Shown: positions 43,662 to 59,264 of the stretch, one piece after another
Layout: each line of letters starts with the position of its first letter
Position numbering within the stretch: the first letter of the stretch is position 1
Assembly (NCBI RefSeq): GCF_016805985.1
Contig: NZ_CP017661.1
Span: 2,108,001-2,172,000 of the forward strand
Length of the DNA: 64,000 bases
Source of the DNA: Microbacterium sp. JZ31
Lineage (GTDB): Bacteria > Actinomycetota > Actinomycetes > Actinomycetales > Microbacteriaceae
Reading direction: 5' to 3'
Position numbers and translations under genes: made by a program
Notes under the pieces: generated by a model
Told to the model about the DNA's origin: nothing
What the model saw: only the letters and a program-made list of their open reading frames with translations
The model's database searches: none

Positions 43662-44705
43662 TCAGCGACGCGCCGCGCTGAAGGGGTCCGCGTACAGCTG
43701 CTCGGGGACGCGGAACCCGAAGATCTGGCGGCCGGTGTCCCAGATCGCCCTCGCCGCGGCGCGGAGCAGATCGATCTGCGCGCCTTCGGCGACGATCCGC
43801 ACGTCCGGGCCCTCGATCCGGACGGCCGCATCGCGCACCCACACGGTGTCGCCCTTCAGACGCGCCTCGGGGTACGGCTCGAAGAGCTCGCGCAGGTCGG
43901 CGACGATGTACGTCGGGCGACTGTCGGGCGGCGCCGCGAGCACGTGCTTGGGCCGGTCGATGCCCGTGAGGACGAGCGCCGACGGCACGCCCGCGCGATT
44001 CGCGCCCAGGATGTCGGTGTCGAGCCGGTCGCCGATGAACAGCGGCGACGTGGCGCCGAAGCGCGCGACCGCCTCGTGGAAGATGGGCGCCTCGGGCTTG
44101 CCCGCCACGGTCGCCAGCCGGCCGACCGCCGTGTGGACGGCGGACACGAGCGTGCCGTTGCCCGGCGCGATCCCGCGCGCCTGCGGGATCGTCCAGTCGG
44201 TGTTGGTGGCGATCCAGGGGATGCCGCCCTCGTCTTCGGGAAGCTGCAGCGCGAAGGCCGCCTCGGCGAGCTCGGTCCACGAGACCTCGGGCGCGAAACC
44301 CTGCACGACCGCAGCAGGCTCGTCTTCCGCACTGCGCGTGACGACGAAACCCGCCTTCTCGACCTCGACCACGAGCCCCTCGCCGCCGACGACCAGCACC
44401 GTGGACCCCGCCGCGACGCGCTGAACGAGCAGGCGCATGGCGGCCTGCGGGCTGGTCACGACCTCGTCGGGACGCGTGTGCAGACCCAGCTCGACGAGGT
44501 GGGCGGCCACGGTGGCATCCGTGCGCGAGGCGTTGTTGGTGATGTAGCCCAGGCGGCGCCCCTCGGACGCGGCGCGCTTCAGGCTCTCGACGGCATGCGG
44601 CAGCGCGCCGGGACCGGCGTAGACCACGCCGTCGAGGTCGGCGAGCACCACGTCCACGCCGTCCAGCGGCGTGCGCGCCGCCGGACGCTTAGAAAAGAGC
44701 GCCAT
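43662..44705 (-). CDS. HAD-superfamily hydrolase, NagD/phosphoglycolate type
   Basis: HAD phosphatase of 347 aa, subfamily IIA. Motif I is VLADLDGVVYAG (nucleophile and acid Asp), motif II TNNASR, and motif IV GDRLDTDILGANRAG. The C-terminal 70 residues, WVRDAAVRIEGPDV onwards, are an added small domain with a conserved look. Mycobacteria have the same gene next to a short ORF and tlyA; there it is a phosphatase of glycerol 3-phosphate or related compounds, as I recall. The ATG at 44705 overlaps the end of the TPR gene. Confidence 0.88.
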   Translation of the reverse strand: MALFSKRPAARTPLDGVDVVLADLDGVVYAGPGALPHAVESLKRAASEGRRLGYITNNASRTDATVAAHLVELGLHTRPDEVVTSPQAAMRLLVQRVAAGSTVLVVGGEGLVVEVEKAGFVVTRSAEDEPAAVVQGFAPEVSWTELAEAAFALQLPEDEGGIPWIATNTDWTIPQARGIAPGNGTLVSAVHTAVGRLATVAGKPEAPIFHEAVARFGATSPLFIGDRLDTDILGANRAGVPSALVLTGIDRPKHVLAAPPDSRPTYIVADLRELFEPYPEARLKGDTVWVRDAAVRIEGPDVRIVAEGAQIDLLRAAARAIWDTGRQIFGFRVPEQLYADPFSAARR

Positions 44706-46545
44706 CGGGGCGGCCCTCGCCGTCGTCCTTGCGCGGGGACGGCGCGCCGTCCGAGGAGGTCTGCTGAGCGGTCTCCGGCGCCGCGTCGGCGTCGGGCTCG
44801 GTCTCGATCGCGGCGTCCGCGTCCTCGTGCTCGTCCGGCTCGGCGTCGGCGTCGTCCGGCTCGGCGTCCACGGGCTCGGCATCGATCTCCGCGAGGATCT
44901 CGGCGACCTCGTCCTCGACCGTGAACGTCTCGTCCGCCGCGGCGACCGGCTCCTCCGGCTCGGCGACCGGCTCGTTGTACTCGGCCGACGGAGCGGCCGG
45001 ATCCTCGGCAGCAGCCGCAGCGGGCTGCGCGTCCGAGGCGGCCCCGATCACGGCGGCGGCGTCATCCGCCGCCTCGCCCTCGAGCTCCTCGGAATGGGCG
45101 TCGTCGATCTCGATCACGTCGAACTCGTCTTCGTCCACCGAGTGACCGAGCGCGTCGGCGGCGATCTCGGCGCGACGGCGCCAGTCGGCCGCCTCGTCGG
45201 CCAGGCCGAGGTCCTCGAGCACCGTCGCGCGCGCCGCGAACAGGCCCGGGCTCCACTCGAAGGCGCGGTCGGGATCGAGCTCGGGGATGTCGAGCTCGAC
45301 GAGCGCGAGCTGCGTCTCCCCCAGGTCCAGGCGTGCGCCCGACATGGCGATCGCCAGTTCGACGCGGACCGGCGTCGGAAGGGTGGCGCGGTCGACGGCT
45401 CGGCCCTCCTCGAGAGCACGCTCGGGGCGGCCGAGTCCGCGCTCGCTGTCGACGATCAGCGCGATGAGGTCGTCGCGCCCCGTGATGCGGCGATGCGTGC
45501 GCAGCTCGCGCAGCGCGAGCGCGAAGTCGCCCACGGTGTAGGCGGTGATCGCGAGCGTCTCGCGCGCGATCGCGACGCGGCCCGCGTGGCGGACGGCCGC
45601 CTGCGCGTGCTCGTGCGCGAGCTCCGGGTCCTCGTCGAGCGTGCGTGCCGCCATCGCGAGGTGGCGGGCGACACGCTCGGCGTTCTCCTTGCTCAGGGTC
45701 TTGAGCTCATTGCGCGCGCCGCCGGGAAGGTCGCGCGGCGTGATGTCCTCGGGAAGCTCCGGATCCTTGATCCGCACCGACTCCGGCGGGCGCGAGTTGG
45801 TGCGCTCCCGACGATCGTCCGAGCGCCGGTCGTCGGATCGACGGTCGCCGAAACGACGGTCACCGCCGGGACGGCCGCCATCCCGCTGCGGACGACGATC
45901 GCCTCCGTCGCGGAACGATCGCCCACGGTCGCCGTCGCGCTGCGGACGGTCGCCATACGTGCGCGGCTTGTCACCATCACGCGAGTAACGCGGACGATCA
46001 CCGTCGCGCTGCGGACGATCGCCATACGAGCGCGGCTTGTCACCATCACGCGAGTAACGCGGACGGTCACCGTCACGCTGCGGACGGTCGCCGTACGAGC
46101 GCGGCTTGTCACCGTCTCGCGAGTATCGCGGACGATCACCGTCGCGCTGCGGACGGTCGCCATCACGCGAGTAACGCGGACGATCACCGTCACGCTGCGA
46201 ACGATCCCCATACGAGCGCGGCCTGTCACCATCACGCGAGTAGCGCGGGCGATCTCCATCACGCTGGGGACGGTCGCCGTCCCGCTGCGGGCGGTCGCCA
46301 TACGAGCGAGAGCGGCCGCCGTCGCGCGAGGAACCCGGACGATCACCGTCACGCTGAGGACGGTCCCCGTACGAACGACGCTGCTCGCCGTCACGCTGAG
46401 GACGATCGCCGTCGCGGCGGCCGTAGCCGCCGGCGGCGCGCTGGCCATCCCGCCGAGGGCGCTGGTCACGGTCCCGAGAAGCGTCGCGCCTGCCGTCGCG
46501 ATCGTCCCGTCCGCGCTGGGGTCGGTCGCCGTCGTCTGCAGCCAT
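44689..46545 (-). CDS. TPR-type protein with Arg/Asp-rich repeat N-terminus
   Basis: Product of 618 aa in three parts. Residues 1-250 are a low-complexity tail made of DGDRPQRDG and RYSRDGDKPRS units, near-neutral in charge but very dense in Arg and Asp. Residues about 265-475 are alpha-helical with TPR-like hairpins (ELAHEHAQAAVRHAGRVA, TLPTPVRVELAIAMSGARL). Residues about 480-618 are strongly acidic (EPDDADAEPDEHEDAD). GAGGAG 8 nt before the ATG fixes the start. Corresponds in position to the TPR gene next to the HAD gene in mycobacteria; the extended repeat tail is the unusual part. No catalytic motif. Confidence 0.82.
   Translation of the reverse strand: MAADDGDRPQRGRDDRDGRRDASRDRDQRPRRDGQRAAGGYGRRDGDRPQRDGEQRRSYGDRPQRDGDRPGSSRDGGRSRSYGDRPQRDGDRPQRDGDRPRYSRDGDRPRSYGDRSQRDGDRPRYSRDGDRPQRDGDRPRYSRDGDKPRSYGDRPQRDGDRPRYSRDGDKPRSYGDRPQRDGDRPRYSRDGDKPRTYGDRPQRDGDRGRSFRDGGDRRPQRDGGRPGGDRRFGDRRSDDRRSDDRRERTNSRPPESVRIKDPELPEDITPRDLPGGARNELKTLSKENAERVARHLAMAARTLDEDPELAHEHAQAAVRHAGRVAIARETLAITAYTVGDFALALRELRTHRRITGRDDLIALIVDSERGLGRPERALEEGRAVDRATLPTPVRVELAIAMSGARLDLGETQLALVELDIPELDPDRAFEWSPGLFAARATVLEDLGLADEAADWRRRAEIAADALGHSVDEDEFDVIEIDDAHSEELEGEAADDAAAVIGAASDAQPAAAAAEDPAAPSAEYNEPVAEPEEPVAAADETFTVEDEVAEILAEIDAEPVDAEPDDADAEPDEHEDADAAIETEPDADAAPETAQQTSSDGAPSPRKDDGEGRPDGALF
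45915..46398 (-). repeat. 69-bp coding tandem repeats in the TPR gene
   Basis: Landmark GCGCGGCTTG occurs at 45961, 46030 and 46099, exactly 69 bp apart, and a variant at 46216. Each unit encodes YGDRPQRDGDRP followed by RYSRDGDKPRS (23 residues). Shorter CAGCGTGACGG-like subunits (DRPQRDG) continue to about 46398. Period in whole codons, so it expands or contracts in frame. Confidence 0.85.
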
Positions 46546-46579
46546 GTCGTCCACTCCTCTATGAAAGCCCGGGAAATGC

Positions 46580-46611
46580 AGAAGGGCCACCCGTCGTTGG
46601 GTGGCCCTTCT
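46580..46611. terminator. rRNA operon terminator
   Basis: Perfect 13-bp stem AGAAGGGCCACCC / GGGTGGCCCTTCT with a 6-nt loop, just after the 5S gene on the minus strand. It also separates the rRNA operon from the TPR gene. Confidence 0.88.
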
Positions 46612-46623
46612 GTCTTAAAAGAA

Positions 46624-46740
46624 GTCCGGCGGTGTCCTACTCTCCCACAGGGTCCCCCTGCAGTACCATCGGCGCTGAGAGGCTTAGCTTCCGGGTTCGG
46701 AATGTGACCGGGCGTTTCCCTCTCGCTATGACCGCCGAAA
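46624..46740 (-). rRNA. rrf: 5S ribosomal RNA
   Basis: The minus strand begins TTTCGGCGGTCATAGCGAGA and contains the conserved CCGAACCCGGAAGCTAAGCC region, ending GGACACCGCCGGAC. About 117 nt. Ends judged by eye, within a few bases. Confidence 0.95.
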
Positions 46741-46844
46741 CACTGTCGATGTTTCGAACGTTTAGCACGCTGTGTAATTGTGCGTTGTTCTCGACCGTAC
46801 ATCGAGAACCACTCAGTGGACGCGAACGCTTCGCAGAAAGCGAG

Positions 46845-51810
<4,966 letters not shown>

Positions 51811-52338
51811 AAAGAAACAATGCTGCGATCAGCCGGGAAAACGACCGAAGCAGCGAGTTTGATGCTGACCAAAAACGGATGTCAAAACTGACTTCCAAAA
51901 TTGATCCAAAGGAATCTCGCAACCAACCAAAAGGTCAGTTGCCGAGGTTATTTGGCATTTGACAAGTGCACGCTGTTGAGTTCTCAAGGATCGGATGCTC
52001 CCAGCCCTGCGGCTCCCACCGCAGCCCTCCGGGGCAACTTCTCTATCTTATCCGCCCCTCTCGGCTTGTCAATTCGACACGCCGGGGCGCTGACCGCGCG
52101 AGCGGGACGCCGGCATCGTCGAGTATGCCTCGAGGAGCTGGATCCTCCACCCTAGACCCGGGGGTCGGCACGCTCAAGAGCGTGATCTTCGGAGTGGAGT
52201 TCGTCGTCGACCTGGGGTGGGAACCTTCCGGCTCTACCTCACCGCTTGGCGGCGACAAGGAAATACATTACGTGGATCCCGGGGACCCGGCAACCCGCGC
52301 CAACCCCCGGGCGTGTCGCGCGGCCGGGGTCCGGCTCG
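51811..52338 (-). promoter_or_regulatory. rRNA operon promoter and leader
   Basis: No gene is seen in these 528 bp. On the minus strand TTGACA (52067-52072), a 16-bp spacer and TAAGAT (52045-52050) form a near-consensus sigma-70 promoter about 240 bp before the 16S gene. Downstream, CTTGAGAACTCAACAGCGTG (51969-51988) is the boxA-like leader motif, repeated in the spacer. The leader is clearly AT-richer than its surroundings. The stretch 52073-52338 up to tyrS holds nothing I can name. Confidence 0.82.
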
Positions 52339-53634
52339 TCACCCGACGAAAAGCCCGGCCAGCGCCTTCTTCCCGCGGCGCAGCACCGACACTCCCCCGG
52401 GGAGGCCGCCGGTGACCGTCGCCTCCTCGGTCGAGATCTTCTCGCCGTCGAGCGAGACGCCGCCCTGCGAGATCGCCCGCCGCGCCTCGGAGACGGACGA
52501 CACGAGCCCGGTCGACACGAGCGCCTGCACGACGGGAGTGCCGGCCGGCACCTCCGCGTGCGGCAGCTCGCGCAGCGCCGCAGCGAGCGTGCCGGCGTCC
52601 AGCGCGGCGAGATCGCCCGCGCCGAACAGCGCCTCGGACGCGGCGATGGCCGCGGCCGTCGCCTCCTCGCCGTGCACCGTCGTCACGACCTCCCGCGCCA
52701 GGCGCTTCTGCGCCGCCCGCCGGAACGGCTCCTCGGCGACGAGCCGCTCGTACTCCGCGATCTCGGCGCGCGTCAGGAACGTGAACACCTTCAGGCGCGC
52801 GATCACATCCGCGTCGTCCGTGTTGAGCCAGAACTGGTACATCGCGTAGGGGCTGCACATCTCGGCGTCGAGCCAGATCGCGTTGCCCTCGCTCTTGCCG
52901 AACTTGGTGCCGTCGCTGTTCGTGATGAGCGGCGTGCCGATGGCGTGCACCGAGACGCCTTCGACGCGGTGGATGAGGTCCACACCACTCGTCAGGTTGC
53001 CCCACTGGTCGCTGCCGCCCGTCTGCAGCACGCAGCCGTACTGGCGATGCAGCTCGAGGTAATCCAGGCCCTGCAGGATCTGGTAGCTGAACTCGGTGTA
53101 GCTGATGCCGGCATCGGAGTTCAGGCGCGCGCTGACGGCGTCCTTCTTCAGCATCGTGCCGACACGGAAGTGCTTGCCGATCTCCCGCAGGAAGTCGATC
53201 GCGCTGAGCGGAGCGGTCCAGTCGAGGTTGTTCACGATCTGCGCGGCGTTGTCTCCCTCGAAGTCGAGGAAGCGCTCGACCTGCGCGCGCAGCTTCGTGA
53301 CCCATTCAGCCACGGTCTCGGGCGTATTCAGCGTGCGCTCCGCTGTCGGCCGCGGGTCGCCGATCAGACCGGTGGAGCCGCCGACGAGCCCCAGCGGGCG
53401 ATGACCGGCGAGCTGCAGGCGACGCATCGTGAGCAGCTGCACGAGGTTTCCGAGGTGCAGGCTCGGCGCCGTCGGGTCGAAGCCGCAGTAGTAGACGATC
53501 GGGGGTCCGGCGAGCAGCTCGCGCAGCGCGTCCTGGTCGGTCGACACGTGGATCAACCCGCGCCAGATCAGCTCATCCAGGATGGTGTCGAAAGAGGGGT
53601 CGATCGCCGGTGCGGCGACGTTCTCAGCGGTCAC
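52339..53634 (-). CDS. tyrS: Tyrosyl-tRNA synthetase
   Basis: Class I aminoacyl-tRNA synthetase of 431 aa. The HIGH-type motif is HLGN (in TAPSLHLGNLVQLLTMRRL), the KMSKS loop is KFGKS, and a C-terminal S4 domain ends the chain (LVSTGLVSSVSEARRAISQG). The GTG at 53634 is 6 nt after a minus-strand TAGGCT (53641-53646) with no Shine-Dalgarno sequence, a leaderless GTG start. Confidence 0.97.
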   Translation of the reverse strand: MTAENVAAPAIDPSFDTILDELIWRGLIHVSTDQDALRELLAGPPIVYYCGFDPTAPSLHLGNLVQLLTMRRLQLAGHRPLGLVGGSTGLIGDPRPTAERTLNTPETVAEWVTKLRAQVERFLDFEGDNAAQIVNNLDWTAPLSAIDFLREIGKHFRVGTMLKKDAVSARLNSDAGISYTEFSYQILQGLDYLELHRQYGCVLQTGGSDQWGNLTSGVDLIHRVEGVSVHAIGTPLITNSDGTKFGKSEGNAIWLDAEMCSPYAMYQFWLNTDDADVIARLKVFTFLTRAEIAEYERLVAEEPFRRAAQKRLAREVVTTVHGEEATAAAIAASEALFGAGDLAALDAGTLAAALRELPHAEVPAGTPVVQALVSTGLVSSVSEARRAISQGGVSLDGEKISTEEATVTGGLPGGVSVLRRGKKALAGLFVG

Positions 53635-53668
53635 CCGTCTAGCCTATGGCGTCGCCGCGGGCGCGCCG

Positions 53669-54439
53669 TCAGGAGCGCAGGCCCCACCAGACGAGGAAGG
53701 CGCACGCCAGCGCCTGCACCCAGCTGACCATGCTGCCGACCAGGAAGTATTCGGCCCGGTCTCCCCCATCGCCGTCGCGCGAGATCTCCGGGAATCGGAC
53801 GATGCCCTTCGCGGCGATGAACGCGGCCAGCAGCGGGTACGCCGCCGCGAGCGTCAGGCCGAACACGATCGCGCGCTCGAGCGGACCGATCAGGCGCCCG
53901 CCCTTCATCACCTGTCCGGGACCGAGCTTGGGCATCACGGTGGGCCGGCCGTCGGCCCCCACCACGGTCTGCGTCTCGCCCGGGACGGGATCCGGCGCGA
54001 TGTTCTCGCGCTCGAGCGCTGCCCGCACCACGACGTTGGCGGCCTCGAGCAGATAGGCGAGCGCGCCGAGCATCAGGATGACGCCGGGCAGCGTGAGCAC
54101 GCCGAGCGGCGAGTCGACCTCGACGTGTCGCCCCATGCCGGTGCCGTAGTCGACGGGCACGGCGAGCAGCGCCACGGCGCTCAGCACGCCCAGCCCCGCC
54201 GCGGGCCAGATGGAGGCCGGCGAGTTGCCGCGATCGGGCATCGCCCAGTGCCACAGTGCCGCGACGGCGACCGCGGCGAGCCCCGCGACGAATGCGTCCG
54301 CCAGCAGCGCCAGCAGGAGGATCGCCGCGGCCACGGCAACCAGGACGATCGCGCGCGTGCGCCTCGTCCGCCGCTGGAACACCGTGCGCACGAGCGCGGC
54401 GGACCCCACGGCGAGCAGCATGAGTCCGGCGACGATCAT
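53669..54439 (-). CDS. Conserved membrane protein, unknown
   Basis: Product of 256 aa that I do not recognise. Seven or so hydrophobic segments: two near the N-terminus around the Arg-rich turn RRTRRTR, several in the middle, and a final VSWVQALACAFLVWWGLRS. A soluble loop of about 55 residues (ERENIAPDPVPGETQTV onward) lies between spans. It sits between argH and tyrS, transcribed with them. No catalytic motif seen. Confidence 0.72.
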   Translation of the reverse strand: MIVAGLMLLAVGSAALVRTVFQRRTRRTRAIVLVAVAAAILLLALLADAFVAGLAAVAVAALWHWAMPDRGNSPASIWPAAGLGVLSAVALLAVPVDYGTGMGRHVEVDSPLGVLTLPGVILMLGALAYLLEAANVVVRAALERENIAPDPVPGETQTVVGADGRPTVMPKLGPGQVMKGGRLIGPLERAIVFGLTLAAAYPLLAAFIAAKGIVRFPEISRDGDGGDRAEYFLVGSMVSWVQALACAFLVWWGLRS

Positions 54440-54487
54440 GCGTCCATCCTGCCGAGGGGCTCGGACATCCGCCGCTCGGCGCGCGGG

Positions 54488-56005
<1,518 letters not shown>

Positions 56006-57136
56006 CTATCGAGCGGTTTCCCTCGGTCCCGTGCTCGCGATCCGTGCGATCAGCCACTCGAGCGGGCCGCGACCGACCAGCAGCGTCCAGAGCGTACAGA
56101 CGAGGATCGTGGCGATCGTGAGCGGCAAGAACGGCTCGAGCGCGCGGAAGGAGGCGAGCTCGGATCCGTATGCGCCGGGCGGCGGCTGCAGCACGGCCCA
56201 CGCGACGAGCTGCGCGGTGTAGGCGGTCAGCGGCATGGCGCCCACCGCGCGCAGCGGCAGCACGAGCCACCGCAGCGGCGTCGCGCACAGCAGGGCGCAC
56301 AGCCCGATCACCGCGATCGCGAAGCCGCCCGACCCGATCGCCTCCCCCATGCCGCTCGAGTGCGCGGTGCTCGACAGCGTCACGCCCCACAGCGAATCGG
56401 CGGGCGCGAGCAGCGACCAGCGTCCGATCACGCCGTACCCGAACGCCGCGAGCACGGCGCCGGCTCCCGCGAGCAGCACCGCGGTCAGCGGACGGGAGAA
56501 CGCGAGCCGCCCGATCCCGATCCCCGCGATCACGAACGCGGCCCACAGCAGGAACGGGTAGTGCCACCCGAGCGCGTGCGCGACCGTCTGCCCGAGGGGG
56601 CGATCCCAGCCGCCCCAGGAGTCGATCGCGAACACCGCGAAGGGCATCGCGACGGCGATGGCCGCGGCCGTGCCGAACAGCCAGGTGACACCCGCGCGCA
56701 GCAGCGGCAGCGCGAGGAGGAACAGGATCGCGTACGCCGGCAGGATGACGAGCACCGGCGTCTCGAGCACCACGAGCACGATCCCGAGGAACCAGATGCA
56801 CCCGGCGCGCAGGGCGATCCGGATGCGCGCGGACATCATCCGCGTGCCCTCGAACGGATGCGTGCCACCCGTCACGAGCGCGAGCGAGACGCCGGCGAGC
56901 GTCGCGAACAGGATGGACGAGCGCCCGTTGACCACATCGGTCCACGTGCCGGGATCGCGCCAGTCGAACGCGGTCGTCTCGAGCAGGTGCGCGGCGAACA
57001 TCCCGATCACGGCGAGCCCGCGCGCGAGGTCGATCCCGGCCTCGCGGCCCGGTCCGTCCAGTCGCGCCAGGTTCGCCGCGAGCCGGCCGGTCGGCCCGCC
57101 GCTGCGGCGTGGCGTCAGGGCTGACGCAGCAGCCAC
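56006..57136 (-). CDS. Membrane protein of the HGSNAT/DUF418-like acyltransferase type
   Basis: About 376 aa with ten or so membrane spans. GIDLARGLAVIGMFAAHLLE opens the conserved part, a pattern of heparan-alpha-glucosaminide N-acetyltransferase-like (DUF1624) and DUF418 proteins; the end RGPLEWLIARI is DUF418-like. The GTG at 57136 lies inside the end of argF (22-nt overlap), with GAAGG 8 nt upstream; no ATG precedes the conserved region, and the long upstream frame is argF shadow. Lies between argF and argH in the arginine operon. Acyl-group transfer across the membrane is only a guess. Confidence 0.75.
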   Translation of the reverse strand: MAAASALTPRRSGGPTGRLAANLARLDGPGREAGIDLARGLAVIGMFAAHLLETTAFDWRDPGTWTDVVNGRSSILFATLAGVSLALVTGGTHPFEGTRMMSARIRIALRAGCIWFLGIVLVVLETPVLVILPAYAILFLLALPLLRAGVTWLFGTAAAIAVAMPFAVFAIDSWGGWDRPLGQTVAHALGWHYPFLLWAAFVIAGIGIGRLAFSRPLTAVLLAGAGAVLAAFGYGVIGRWSLLAPADSLWGVTLSSTAHSSGMGEAIGSGGFAIAVIGLCALLCATPLRWLVLPLRAVGAMPLTAYTAQLVAWAVLQPPPGAYGSELASFRALEPFLPLTIATILVCTLWTLLVGRGPLEWLIARIASTGPRETAR

Positions 57137-58038
57137 ACCAGCAGCGCCTTCTGCGCGTGCAGGCGGTTCTCGGCCTCGTCCCAGATCACGCTCTGCGGGC
57201 CGTCGATCACCTCGGCGTCGACCTCGTAGCCGCGGTCGGCGGGAAGACAGTGGATGAAGATGGCCTCCGGATCGGCGACCGACATCGTCTCCTGCGTCAC
57301 CTTGTACGCGCCGAGGTCCCGCAGCCGCGCGAGCTTCTCCTCCTCCTTGCCCATCGACACCCACGTGTCGGTGACCACGACGTCGGCACCCGCTGCTGCC
57401 TCGAGCGGATCGGTCAGCAGGGTGACGGATCCGCCCGTCTCGGCGGCGATCCGGTCGGCGTCGGCGATCACGTCCTCGCGCGGCGCGTACGCCTCGGGCG
57501 ACGCCACCCGCACGTGCATGCCGGCGGTGACGCCCGCCAGCACGTAGGAGTGCGCCATGTTGCTGCGCCCGTCGCCGAAGAACGACAGGGTGAGGCCGGC
57601 GAGGGCGCCCTTGTGCTCGCGGATCGTGAGCAGGTCGGCGAGCAGCTGGCACGGGTGGAAGTCGTCGCTCAGCGCGTTGACCACGGGGACGACGGTGTCT
57701 TTCGCCATCTCCTCGAGGCCCGCCTGCGCGTACGTGCGCCACACGATCGCCGCGACCTGGCGCTCGAGCACGCGTGCCGTGTCGGCGGGCGTCTCCTTGC
57801 CGCCGAGCTGGCTGTTCGCTGTCGAGATGATGAGCGGCGATCCGCCCAGGTCCGCGATGCCCACCGCGAACGACACGCGCGTGCGGGTCGAGGACTTGTC
57901 GAAGATCACCGCGACGGTCTGCGGTCCGGCGAGGCTCTTGTCCGCCCAGCGGTCCTTCTTGAGCTGCGCCGCGAGATCCAGGATCTCCGACTGCTCGGCG
58001 GGCGTGATGTCGTCGTCGCGCAGGAAGTGGCGGGTCAT
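57115..58038 (-). CDS. argF: Ornithine carbamoyltransferase
   Basis: Forms citrulline from ornithine and carbamoyl phosphate. The 307-aa product has the carbamoyl-phosphate motif STRTRVSF near residue 50, the HPCQ motif (FHPCQLLADLLT) and the ornithine motif HCLPADRG. The ATG overlaps the argD stop. Confidence 0.97.
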   Translation of the reverse strand: MTRHFLRDDDITPAEQSEILDLAAQLKKDRWADKSLAGPQTVAVIFDKSSTRTRVSFAVGIADLGGSPLIISTANSQLGGKETPADTARVLERQVAAIVWRTYAQAGLEEMAKDTVVPVVNALSDDFHPCQLLADLLTIREHKGALAGLTLSFFGDGRSNMAHSYVLAGVTAGMHVRVASPEAYAPREDVIADADRIAAETGGSVTLLTDPLEAAAGADVVVTDTWVSMGKEEEKLARLRDLGAYKVTQETMSVADPEAIFIHCLPADRGYEVDAEVIDGPQSVIWDEAENRLHAQKALLVWLLRQP

Positions 58039-59264
58039 GCGGGGCTCTCCGGGTTGTGAGTGGCGGCGACCTCGGCGAGCGCGTCGCCGAAGATCTCGAG
58101 GAACTGCGCGACCTCGTCGTCGCCGATCGTGTAGGCCGGCGCGATGCGGATCGCGTCGTCCGTGGGAGCGTTGACGATCAGCCCGCGCGCGTGCGCCGCG
58201 GCCCGCACGTCCGCTGCGACCGGCGCGCTCAGGCGGATGCCGATCAGCAGGCCCGCGCCGCGCGTGCCGGCCACGAGGGGAAGGCCTTCCACGCCCGCAC
58301 GCAACTCGGCGCCCCGCCGCGTGACGTTCCCGAGCAGATCTCGATCCTGGATCTCCTGGATCACGGCGTTCGCCACCGCGCTCGCGAGCGGGTTGCCGCC
58401 GAACGTCGAGTTGTGCGTCCCGGGGTAGAACAGGTCGCTCGCCGCGCCGAAGGTCACGAGCGCGCCGAGCGGGAAGCCCGCGGCGATGCCCTTCGCGAGC
58501 GTGATGGCGTCGGGCGTGATGCCCTCGGCCTGGTACGCGAACCAGTGCCCCGTGCGTCCCATGCCGGTCTGCACCTCGTCGAGGATGAGCAGCGCCCCGC
58601 GCGCCGTGGTGAGCTCCCGCGCGCGACGCAGGTAGCCGTCCGGGAGGGGAAGCACCCCCGCCTCCCCCTGGATCGGCTCGACGACGAGGGCGGAGATGCG
58701 CTCGTCGCCCGCGAACAGCGCCTCGAGCGCCTCCCGCGTCGGGGCGATGTGCTTCACACCCGGGATCAGCGGGCGGAACGGATCCTGGTACGCGGCCTTC
58801 GGCGTGAGCGCCAGCGCGCCGGTCGAGCGGCCGTGGAAGGCGCCCTCGAGACTGACGATCAGGCCGTCGCGATCATGCAGGCGGGCCAGCTTGATCGCGG
58901 TCTCGTTCGCCTCCGTGCCGGAGTTCGCGAGGAAGACGCGGCCCTGCTCCCCCGTGCCGGCGAGCTGCTTCAGCCGCGCGGCCAGCTCGAGCTGCTGCGG
59001 CGTGGCGAAGTAGTTCGACACATGCGAGAGCGTCGCGGCCTGGCGCGCGACGGTCTCGGCGAACACCGGATGCCCGTGACCCAGCGCGTTGACCGCGATG
59101 CCGCCGAGGAAGTCGAGATAGCGCGTGCCGTCGACGTCCCAGACGTAGGACCCCTCGCCCCGCTCGAGCAGCGCGAGGCGCCCGCCGAGGCTCATCAGGT
59201 CACGAGCCGCGAGATCCTGCCACCGTGTGGTCGTCGCCATGCTGTGCGGTTCCGTCTCGGTCAC
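58035..59264 (-). CDS. argD: Acetylornithine aminotransferase
   Basis: PLP-dependent class III aminotransferase, 409 aa. The PLP lysine is in [15 protein letters not shown]; the [13 protein letters not shown] and [15 protein letters not shown] segments are conserved. The GTG at 59264 shares GTGA with the argB stop; Met9 (59240, MATTTRWQ) is an alternative start. A longer frame upstream is argB shadow. Confidence 0.96.
   Translation of the reverse strand: MTETEPHSMATTTRWQDLAARDLMSLGGRLALLERGEGSYVWDVDGTRYLDFLGGIAVNALGHGHPVFAETVARQAATLSHVSNYFATPQQLELAARLKQLAGTGEQGRVFLANSGTEANETAIKLARLHDRDGLIVSLEGAFHGRSTGALALTPKAAYQDPFRPLIPGVKHIAPTREALEALFAGDERISALVVEPIQGEAGVLPLPDGYLRRARELTTARGALLILDEVQTGMGRTGHWFAYQAEGITPDAITLAKGIAAGFPLGALVTFGAASDLFYPGTHNSTFGGNPLASAVANAVIQEIQDRDLLGNVTRRGAELRAGVEGLPLVAGTRGAGLLIGIRLSAPVAADVRAAAHARGLIVNAPTDDAIRIAPAYTIGDDEVAQFLEIFGDALAEVAATHNPESPA

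Noticed and set aside
45915-46398. CRISPR-like direct repeats
   Set aside because: The repeats are contiguous 69-bp coding units in frame with the TPR gene, without unique spacers, and no cas genes are near.
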